DNA from: Candidatus Heimdallarchaeota archaeon
GTDB lineage: Archaea; Asgardarchaeota; Heimdallarchaeia; Heimdallarchaeales; Kariarchaeaceae
Assembly: GCA_027016475.1 (NCBI GenBank)
Contig: JALUTL010000361.1
Location: 1 to 8,390, forward strand
Length of the DNA stretch: 8,390 nt
Reading direction: 5' to 3'
Shown here: piece after piece, positions 1 to 5,587 of the stretch
Position numbering within the stretch: the stretch's first letter is position 1
Layout: each line of letters starts with the position of its first letter
Program-made: the position numbers and the translations under genes
Notes under the pieces: generated by a model
Seen by the model: the letters and a program-made list of their open reading frames with translations, nothing else
The model's database searches: none
Told to the model about the DNA's origin: nothing

Positions 1-725
1 CCTCCATCTCCGTCCAAAAAAACAGTTACTGATTTCCGTTTGCAAAGGTTTTTCAGTGTAGATGGTACGCTTGCTGTGCCTCTTACTTCTACAGCGTTCG
101 TCACGTGATGTTTAAGCAAGTTAAGGACATCCGCCCGCCCTTCAACCAAAATGATTGATTCACTGTTGAGCACATCAGGGCCAGCTGAAAGATTGTCCGG
201 TCCAAATTTAATTGGTTTATGTGTCCGTGCGGTTTTTTCAACAGTTTCAATGAGGTTGTCGATTTCTGGGCCAATCTCCCATGATTTCATGATTTCTGCT
301 GCCCTTTTTGCAATAGTACTACGTTTTTCTTTTCTCACATCTTCAATGGAAACAAGCTTCACAGTGGCATTGTTAGAGCCAACTCGATCCACAGTTTCCA
401 AAGTGGCAGCTATGATGGCAGTTTCGGTTCTGCTTAGGCTAGAAGGCACTTCAATTGTGCCGACAGTTTTCCCTTGAGATTTTCGGATTCGTAAGACGAT
501 TCTTCCGATCCTTCCAGCTTTTTGAAGTTGCTTGAAGTCCATTTCTTCCCCAAGCAATCCTTCTGTTTGTCCAAACAGCGCTCCAACGATATCTGACTCT
601 GATGCCATACCATCAACAGTGATTTCTGCAACGAGTCTATATTTTATTGATTCTTCGTAAGTTTTAGCGCCGATATTAATACCTCCAATTAGTATATTCC
701 GTAGTACTATTGCATACTCTATCAT
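1..725 (-). CDS. dnaG: Archaeal DnaG-like primase, N-terminal 241 codons (3' end outside window)
   Basis: Bacterial-type primase of archaea, also known as a structural subunit of the archaeal RNA exosome. The frame runs from ATG (725-723) off the left edge, so a bit over half of the usual 400-plus residues is present. Family landmarks seen: the N-terminal block ending FGQTEGLLGEEMDF (about residues 51-64), the block QLQKAGRIGRI (66-76), PSSLSRTETAI followed by ATLETVDRVG (94-116), IEDVRKEKR (127-135), and the TOPRIM start ILVEGRADVLNLL (192-204) with catalytic-type Glu195. The second TOPRIM acidic motif, VFLDGDGG, begins at about 235, at the edge. No other ATG, GTG or TTG occurs before codon 40, inside the conserved block, so ATG 725 is the only conventional start. 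It gives an N-terminal extension of about 27 residues before the usual family start. A TATA-like element about 24 nt upstream suggests a leaderless mRNA. The identity is secure from motifs; the exact start is less so. Confidence 0.93.
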   Translation of the reverse strand, partial: MIEYAIVLRNILIGGINIGAKTYEESIKYRLVAEITVDGMASESDIVGALFGQTEGLLGEEMDFKQLQKAGRIGRIVLRIRKSQGKTVGTIEVPSSLSRTETAIIAATLETVDRVGSNNATVKLVSIEDVRKEKRSTIAKRAAEIMKSWEIGPEIDNLIETVEKTARTHKPIKFGPDNLSAGPDVLNSESIILVEGRADVLNLLKHHVTNAVEVRGTASVPSTLKNLCKRKSVTVFLDGDG

Positions 726-735
726 GCATTTTGAA

Positions 736-753
736 GATTATAAAGATATATTT
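736..753. promoter_or_regulatory. Overlapping divergent TATA boxes
   Basis: The stretch TTATAAAGATATATTT reads as a TATA box on both strands. On the minus strand AAATATATC (753-745) is centred about 24 nt before the dnaG ATG at 725. On the plus strand TTATAAA (738-744) is centred about 26 nt before an ATG at 768. Both distances fit archaeal leaderless transcription. The dnaG assignment is the more reliable one; plus-strand activity is inferred from spacing alone. Confidence 0.5.
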
Positions 754-767
754 GCTCTCCAAAACAA

Positions 768-881
768 ATGAAGGAGGAGATGTTTAGTGCTGGATTTGCA
801 CTTCTCATCATTGGGAGCCCTCAGGAAGTCCTCGATCCAGCAATAAATTTTTGCCTTCTCCCTTCTTTAGTATTTGGTTAA
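768..881 (+). CDS. Possible 37-aa small protein, unrecognised
   Basis: Small ORF from ATG 768 to TAA 879-881, beginning MKEEMFSAGFALLIIGSP and ending PSLVFG. The middle is hydrophobic (FSAGFALLIIG) and could be a short membrane-associated segment. I do not recognise it. In its favour is a TATA box centred 26 nt upstream, as for the other apparently leaderless genes here. Against it are the short length and the fact that dnaG needs a TATA-rich region at the same place anyway. After the stop the same frame stays open from 882 to a TAA at 993-995 and holds a second ATG at 894 (33 codons), so this may be a decayed or miscalled 75-codon gene. The same bases could instead form a folded RNA (770-865). 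Confidence 0.25.
   Translation: MKEEMFSAGFALLIIGSPQEVLDPAINFCLLPSLVFG
770..865 (+). other. Potential folded RNA element (nested inverted repeats)
   Basis: Two nested complementary pairs are visible: an exact 8-bp pair TGCTGGAT (788-795) with ATCCAGCA (835-842), and an outer pairing of about 9 bp between 770-779 and 856-865 that includes G-T wobbles and one mismatch. The interior (796-834) could fold further. No tRNA, SRP or RNase P signature was found. It may be an untranslated RNA, a structured leader or chance. Confidence 0.2.
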
Positions 882-950
882 ACCTCGCGCCTTATGAAGA
901 ACCTTCAGTTAAATCATAGTGTGCCATGTAAAAAATGGTTGGCAGAGATC

Positions 951-969
951 AAAAGTTTGCAAACCTTTT
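951..969. repeat. Dyad symmetry AAAAGTTTGCAAACCTTTT, possible operator
   Basis: The exact 10-bp palindrome GTTTGCAAAC (955-964) extends on both sides to AAAAG/CTTTT if one bulged C (965) is allowed, and it ends in a T5 run (966-970). It lies 51 nt before the GTG of the 510-aa gene. It could be a regulator binding site for that gene, or a terminator-like element for a transcript coming from about 768. The loop would be too short for a good classic terminator hairpin. Confidence 0.3.
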
Positions 970-1008
970 TGACTTGGCTCGACCCAGATAAGTAAACAAT
1001 GTTCATAA

Positions 1009-1020
1009 AGGTGGCCACCT
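1009..1020. promoter_or_regulatory. Ribosome binding site inside a perfect 12-bp palindrome
   Basis: AGGTGGCCACCT is exactly self-complementary and ends directly against the GTG start at 1021. Its left half, preceded by AA, gives AAAGGTGG, a good archaeal Shine-Dalgarno match about 6 nt before the start. This site decides the start of the 510-aa gene. The symmetry suggests either an operator or pairing that limits ribosome access; which of these applies is not shown. Confidence 0.5.
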
Positions 1021-2553
1021 GTGCACTCTGACGTTTTGGAGTTATTCATAATTGTTAATTCAGTTCCTGTTCTCCATCTGACACAGAAACAGCATGAAGA
1101 TTCAGATACGGTATTGAAGGCTGGAAGGATATCCGCACAGGATATGCTTGGTGAAGAGACGACTGGTGAATTAATACAGAAGGAAGTGTTGTCCGATTCA
1201 ACCATTTTTTATGGACGGGAGGATAACATTTTGGTGGCGCTTCGTGTAGCCAATTCCATGAGCCAAGAAGGCACTGCAAGGTTGTTGGAAAATGTCATAA
1301 ACCAAGTCAAGACGAATAGAGAGTTGGTTTACATATCATTCGGAGATCGAAATGTCCTCCAGCCCTTGATCAAAAGGCTTCAACATATTCTTGGATCAAA
1401 ACTTCCAACAAATCCGTTCTCTATGGCAAAAATCAACCATTTGATGGAAGATTACATGGAACGCCTACCCTATGTTGATAGAGTAGGATTGGTGACTCAG
1501 GAGGGATGGGTAGTCAACATTTCAGAATCAAATTACTCAAATTTAGCCCCCCTTAATAGGAATGTATGGAAGCACGCTGTTGAAATACTTCATCTTCCAT
1601 TGGGAGAGAGAAATCATGGGGCAATCCTAAAGGACAACCAAAGCTTATGGTGGATTAAGCCAATCTACTACGAAGATGGAAAATCAGTAACCGGCATTTC
1701 ATGGTGGGCATTTGTTGCCCAAGTAAATATAATGAGATTCCATGAAAAAGAAAGAAAGCCTGTTCAAAAAGGAGTCCAATTTTTTGAGCAAACAAATCTC
1801 TCCAGCTTTGTGTTTCGTAAAGTAGAAAACGAAGTAAACCTTGGCCTTTTCAAAACTATTGCACCGTTAATTCGGAAGATGGTTGAACGGGAAACGAGAA
1901 GCATTGGCAGAACTGGCGCTTTTGGAAAGTTGATCTCCTACGCAGAATATGAAACGGAGACCATCGTTCGCCTTCGTCGATTGGATTCATCAGTTGCGGT
2001 AGTTATCGAAAATGAGGAGGGGATAGTGAGTGCTGAAGTGGCGCCTGCACACCGGCCACTCTTTGATTCACGTGATCCCATGCAACTTTTTGTCAGAGAA
2101 ATCCCTGAAGTGTTGCGGGATATGAAAACCCAAACAATCTTTATCACCTTGGACACTGAAGATTTCATGTCACTGTTAGCGCACTATGCCGGGCAGCTTA
2201 CGGAAAAAGGTGAGTTCCATGTGGGATTAGGATTGGAAATGAGAAGCAACATCGACCTTCTCCAAAAAACACTTCCCTCACTTTCAGAAAGAGGGAAGGT
2301 AATACTGTATCAAGACGAGTTACTACCTCTTGAAGACGAAATTAAGGGGATGGTCAATGAATTGGTTATTACGGAGATTGACGCGGAAATTAGCCAATAC
2401 CTGATATTTTTCAGTCCATCAGAAAGTTCTCCTCTGTCTTTAATACTTTATCAGGAATCAACAAACAGATATTATGGATTCCTCTCAACAGAGCCTGAAA
2501 AACTTGGATTAATAAAAAATTATTTAGATGCATTCAAGGAAGGTAGCAGTTAA
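1021..2553 (+). CDS. 510-aa protein with N-terminal longin/roadblock-like domain, function unknown
   Basis: Soluble protein with no signal peptide or membrane segment. Residues 4-110 alternate strands and helices (LELFIIVNSVPVLHL, later DNILVALRVAN and ELVYISFGD). This resembles the longin or roadblock-type folds common at the N-terminus of Asgard proteins, where related domains act with small GTPases or as scaffolds. A second alpha/beta unit spans about 145-240 and carries paired tryptophans (LWWIKP, ISWWAF). A third spans about 310-390 (VRLRRLDSSVAVVIENEEG, then TIFITLDTEDF), and a last one about 445-507 (QYLIFFSPSESSPLSLILYQ). The repetition suggests several related sensor-like domains, but this is inference from the strand pattern. 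No enzymatic motif was found. GTG 1021 is the first start after an in-frame stop (1006-1008) and has a strong ribosome binding site. The gene converges on the surface-protein gene with one base between stops. Confidence 0.85.
   Translation: MHSDVLELFIIVNSVPVLHLTQKQHEDSDTVLKAGRISAQDMLGEETTGELIQKEVLSDSTIFYGREDNILVALRVANSMSQEGTARLLENVINQVKTNRELVYISFGDRNVLQPLIKRLQHILGSKLPTNPFSMAKINHLMEDYMERLPYVDRVGLVTQEGWVVNISESNYSNLAPLNRNVWKHAVEILHLPLGERNHGAILKDNQSLWWIKPIYYEDGKSVTGISWWAFVAQVNIMRFHEKERKPVQKGVQFFEQTNLSSFVFRKVENEVNLGLFKTIAPLIRKMVERETRSIGRTGAFGKLISYAEYETETIVRLRRLDSSVAVVIENEEGIVSAEVAPAHRPLFDSRDPMQLFVREIPEVLRDMKTQTIFITLDTEDFMSLLAHYAGQLTEKGEFHVGLGLEMRSNIDLLQKTLPSLSERGKVILYQDELLPLEDEIKGMVNELVITEIDAEISQYLIFFSPSESSPLSLILYQESTNRYYGFLSTEPEKLGLIKNYLDAFKEGSS
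2514..2519 (-). terminator. Possible U-tract terminator for the surface-protein gene
   Basis: On the minus strand a T6 run (TAATTTTTTATT context) lies about 36 nt past the stop at 2555. Archaeal RNA polymerase commonly stops at U-tracts. This one sits inside the 3' end of the convergent gene. No comparable T-run was seen just past the stop of the plus-strand gene. Confidence 0.3.
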
Positions 2554-2554
2554 G

Positions 2555-4168
2555 TCAATTTCTTCCATACCAATAACTCAGATAGGCAATTACTGCCACA
2601 AACAATACCAAAACAATGGTTGTTACCACAGGATCAATGAGGGCAAATTGTTGTGGAAGCTCTGGTTCAACTAAAGTCAACAAGATTGTTGAGTTTACTG
2701 AGTTTCCTGCCTTATCCCAAACAACCAAAGTGATCTCATAACTGTCAAATTCTTTGTAAGTATAAGTAAAGCTTGAGAGACCTGTAACCTCTACTGTAGT
2801 ATTATCTCCCAAAGACAACGAGGCAATTTCAGCTCCTGAATGTGAATCTGTAAAGTTAAAGTAGAAAGTAATTGTCTTGTTTAGCCGAGCAATGTTCAAC
2901 TCTTCAGTATCTTTGGAAAATGAAGCTATTGTTGGGGCAACATCATCAGTTATGATTCTATATGTGGTATTTGCTCTAAGGTTCTTATCAGTCTCAACTA
3001 TGATTGAAATGTTGTAGATTGTGTTCATTTCCAATGTTGTATTGAATAAGGTTCTGTTTGCCAAAACAATGTTAGTGCTGACAGACGAGGACATTGTGTC
3101 AATCAACGTGATGTTCAGACTAGTAATGTTTCCCTTTGGTACGCTGGCTGAGACATTTAGTTGAATAGTGCCATTATTGGTATATACAGTTTGGTTTCTG
3201 ATTGGAAATTCGTGTGAAACCAAAAGGTCAGTTGTCAATTCAGGAGTTCCATCACCTACATCAACTTTAGAGTAATCCAATTGACGCAACAGAATGGTAA
3301 CGTTTCTTGCGGTATCATTTACATAAGCAATGGATCTGAATTCAACGGTTGTGCCAGGAGTGAAATCTCCCAAAGAAAGGGTTGCATTAAATGTACCAAG
3401 AGTTGAGTTCACAATCGTGATTTTTGTGAAGTTTAAGGTTTTGAACGTATCAGAAGAAGAAGTTCTGTATTCAACACCATAAGTTGTGTTGATGAAATTC
3501 TTCCCTTCCAAGACCACTGTCACATTCTCATTTTGAATGTAGAATGTTTCAGCACTGGAAGTTCGGAACACAACACCAGTGGAAAATGCATTCCTGACAA
3601 AATCTCTATCCTCAGAAATCCCATTTACCTCAGCATAGAATATTGCATAATCAACCGTCATATTGATAGTTATCTCATATCTTGCGATTGTTGCGTTGAT
3701 TAATGGGTTTTCTGGGTCATACGGAAGCACAAACTGGCTTTGGTTAAAACTGGTCACATATTTCAATTTTGGACCAGTCTTGTTATTGAAGTCCAATGTC
3801 GCATTAATGTCAGGAAGGTTTGCGTGAAGCAAAGGCAACGTATCGGACGTACCGTTAACTACAAGGTAGGTAATCGTATAGTTTACGTTGAGGTGAGATC
3901 TGAAAACAGCCCCAAGACCAAGTGTGTCGTTCCTTTCCCTCAGAACTTCCACGTTGCTGCCATTCTGAAAAGTGACTTTCTCCAAAATGGGACGAGAAAG
4001 GTTTTCCGCAACTTGGTTTGGAAAGAGTACGTGGCTTTTCTTGAATTGTATATCCTCATTTGGCATCGGGTTTATGGATAGTTCAGAAGAAGATCCGAAC
4101 CCTGAGAACAAGGATAAGGTCAATACTGTAAGGATCAGAAATGTTAAGGCTGAATTTTGTTGTTTCAT
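2555..4168 (-). CDS. Secreted, C-terminally anchored N-glycosylated surface protein with Ig-like domains
   Basis: Cell-surface protein of 537 aa. It begins with a Sec signal peptide (Lys2, then hydrophobic 8-22, LTFLILTVLTLSLFSG) and ends with one transmembrane helix (about 511-531) plus a short YWYGRN tail, so nearly all of it faces outward. The ectodomain is a run of beta-strand-rich segments. The last (about 408-502) has the VAPTI... start and VVWDKAGNS end typical of Ig-like or PKD-like surface modules. A preceding one covers about 317-407, and an earlier region around 200-300 is similar in style. I count about 30 N-X-S/T sequons, spread throughout, and no cysteine at all. This fits a glycosylated S-layer-associated or adhesive protein; the specific ligand is unknown. 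ATG 4168 directly precedes the signal peptide. A TATA box at 4242-4249 implies a leader of about 50 nt. No enzymatic motif was found. Confidence 0.85.
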   Translation of the reverse strand: MKQQNSALTFLILTVLTLSLFSGFGSSSELSINPMPNEDIQFKKSHVLFPNQVAENLSRPILEKVTFQNGSNVEVLRERNDTLGLGAVFRSHLNVNYTITYLVVNGTSDTLPLLHANLPDINATLDFNNKTGPKLKYVTSFNQSQFVLPYDPENPLINATIARYEITINMTVDYAIFYAEVNGISEDRDFVRNAFSTGVVFRTSSAETFYIQNENVTVVLEGKNFINTTYGVEYRTSSSDTFKTLNFTKITIVNSTLGTFNATLSLGDFTPGTTVEFRSIAYVNDTARNVTILLRQLDYSKVDVGDGTPELTTDLLVSHEFPIRNQTVYTNNGTIQLNVSASVPKGNITSLNITLIDTMSSSVSTNIVLANRTLFNTTLEMNTIYNISIIVETDKNLRANTTYRIITDDVAPTIASFSKDTEELNIARLNKTITFYFNFTDSHSGAEIASLSLGDNTTVEVTGLSSFTYTYKEFDSYEITLVVWDKAGNSVNSTILLTLVEPELPQQFALIDPVVTTIVLVLFVAVIAYLSYWYGRN

Positions 4169-4188
4169 TGTCCAAAAACCTACCTATC

Positions 4189-4204
4189 GTATGAATCTAC
4201 ATAC
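4189..4204. repeat. Small inverted repeat in the surface-protein leader
   Basis: GTATG (4189-4193) and CATAC (4200-4204) are inverted around a 6-nt spacer, 21-36 nt before the ATG at 4168. This falls within the predicted 5' leader, so it could be a weak hairpin or a regulator site. Chance is also plausible. Confidence 0.25.
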
Positions 4205-4241
4205 AAGATTGTCTATTCTTGTTTGAAGGGGATAATTTCGG

Positions 4242-4249
4242 TTTAAATA
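4242..4249 (-). promoter_or_regulatory. Probable TATA box of the surface-protein gene
   Basis: Minus-strand TATTTAAA, preceded by the purine-rich AAAGAGAATG that fits a TFB-recognition element. The start site would be near 4219, giving a leader of about 50 nt, unlike the leaderless spacing of other genes here. A second TTTAAA (4283-4288) lies farther upstream. Confidence 0.5.
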
Positions 4250-4300
4250 CATTCTCTTTACGTGCTCAATTGAAAATCAAGATTTAAAGCAATCTCTCCT

Positions 4301-5587
4301 CTAGAAAGCAAGAGACAATAGATGGGGGTGAATACCTAAAAAGCCACATTCAACAGAGCTGAAATGATTCATTATGATTGACGTTTTTCGATCAGCAGTA
4401 TATTCTCCATGTTTTATCAGTTTTTCTGTTGGAATAGTTACATTGAATTGACCAACAATTGCCTCGACCTTGCCATCGGAATAAATCAGTCCCTGTCGAA
4501 CAAACACATGGTAGAAGCCTTCAGTGCAAACTACATCCCCATCCTCCAACAACATCAAATGACGATGTTCCTTGAGAAAATTCGAAAAAGTTCCAGAACC
4601 CCCTTCAACAAAAATGTTCGTGAAATGGAAACGCGGAGGGAAGTCATATTTTCGTGGGACTTCACCAAATTCATTGTATCGAAAGCCATTTTGCCCTAAT
4701 TGAACCACATTGTCTTCATAGAAAAAAGATGAAGGAATTTTGGTTCCGTTTGTAATCAATTCTTTGGGATGGGTGTGTAAGCCTTCATCATCATAAATGG
4801 AAGAGAAAAAATGAAAAGGTGCATGAGGATTTTCATAGACCTGAAAGGTTGACGGAAGGGCTTGAATTTCTGTGTTTGATTTTAAGACCTCTAAAATCAT
4901 TTTTGCCACGATTTTAGGGCCAAAAACAACAGAGAATGTTTCCAAATTATGTACCGTTTCAATTTTTGGTGGATAAGACAAGTATTCCTTAATTTTTTTG
5001 TCAACGTTTTTGAGAAAACGATGCTCATTATAAAGGAACGGGATCATGTCATAAAGGGCAATATTCAAATTTGGTTTCACACGTAATGCAAACTCAAATG
5101 TATTGCTGATATTTTGTTCATACAAAAGAGGGGATCCCTGATTAGTTATCATCCTCGTCTCTTTGCGGCTGACAAATCGATAATTGATGCGCGATGGCAA
5201 CAAAGATTGTAAGAGGTTGTGCCAAGATTCAATCTCTTCAATTCCTAAAAATTCAGGCAATGGTAATCTGATGAAACTCTCCTTAAGAGGTTGAAACTCA
5301 ATTTGACCCATCGAAGAACTAGTTTTCGGTTGAGATAGGCTACTAATTAACAGTGGAACCTGCTGTAGGGAAGCAGCTGTAAAAACCATTGAATTTGTTG
5401 ACGTCAACAACCGAAGCGCCACACCTGAAGAGTCCAAATGGCCAAAGCTTGTATTGGCATCTGAATTTTCAACGGAATTTTGCTCAAGGGAATGAAAATA
5501 AACTTCATAGCTTTTAACCCATTTTAGTCTGTCTATCTTCGAGAGTATTTCATCAATTACTGCATTTGCAATATCTTCATTAGTCAT
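4301..5587 (-). CDS. tldE: TldE/PmbA-like subunit of TldD-TldE peptidase, strongly diverged
   Basis: Partner subunit of the TldD/TldE heterodimeric protease (PmbA family, U62), 428 aa, a usual length. TldE subunits lack the catalytic metal site and shape the shared chamber. The N-terminal half fits the family (SSGVALRLLTSTNSMVFTAA at about 53-72, like the usual GxGVRV...G region). The C-terminal half keeps VVFGPKIVAKMI (220-231), YDDEGLHTHPKELITNG (265-281) and the TNIFVEGGSGTFSNFL strand-helix (323-338). The usual GHGVN and GDFS-like glycine motifs are replaced by other sequence, so it is divergent. No HExxxH is present. ATG 5587 overlaps the tldD stop as ATGA, and GAGGG (5595-5599) lies 7 nt upstream as ribosome binding site, so the two genes are translationally coupled. 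The protein ends GFLGIHPHLLSLAF, like the family's final strand. Confidence 0.85.
   Translation of the reverse strand: MTNEDIANAVIDEILSKIDRLKWVKSYEVYFHSLEQNSVENSDANTSFGHLDSSGVALRLLTSTNSMVFTAASLQQVPLLISSLSQPKTSSSMGQIEFQPLKESFIRLPLPEFLGIEEIESWHNLLQSLLPSRINYRFVSRKETRMITNQGSPLLYEQNISNTFEFALRVKPNLNIALYDMIPFLYNEHRFLKNVDKKIKEYLSYPPKIETVHNLETFSVVFGPKIVAKMILEVLKSNTEIQALPSTFQVYENPHAPFHFFSSIYDDEGLHTHPKELITNGTKIPSSFFYEDNVVQLGQNGFRYNEFGEVPRKYDFPPRFHFTNIFVEGGSGTFSNFLKEHRHLMLLEDGDVVCTEGFYHVFVRQGLIYSDGKVEAIVGQFNVTIPTEKLIKHGEYTADRKTSIIMNHFSSVECGFLGIHPHLLSLAF

Noticed and set aside
151..477. Open frame of 108 codons on the plus strand
   Set aside because: It lies fully inside dnaG, whose minus-strand frame shows clear family motifs; the plus-strand product looks like nothing known.
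434..631. Minus-strand open frame of 65 codons
   Set aside because: It is a different frame of the dnaG strand; the correct frame carries the conserved DnaG motifs.
781..842. C/D box guide RNA on the minus strand (CTGA then ATGATGA)
   Set aside because: Only D'-like and C'-like boxes are present; the outer C box is absent and the outer D box would be CTAA at a wrong distance.
815..842. RNase P or tRNA fragment (AGGAAGTCC, resembling AGGAAAGTCC)
   Set aside because: None of the other conserved RNase P blocks follows, and no cloverleaf with a T-arm can be formed.
909..1279. Two minus-strand open frames across the start of the 510-aa gene
   Set aside because: They overlap the start of a well-supported plus-strand gene, have no promoter or ribosome binding site and no recognisable domain.
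3740..4226. Two overlapping plus-strand open frames
   Set aside because: They are antisense to the signal peptide and N-terminal domain of the surface protein, which has strong sequence signs of being real.
4409..4699. Plus-strand open frame of 96 codons
   Set aside because: It is antisense to the conserved C-terminal half of tldE; no supporting features.
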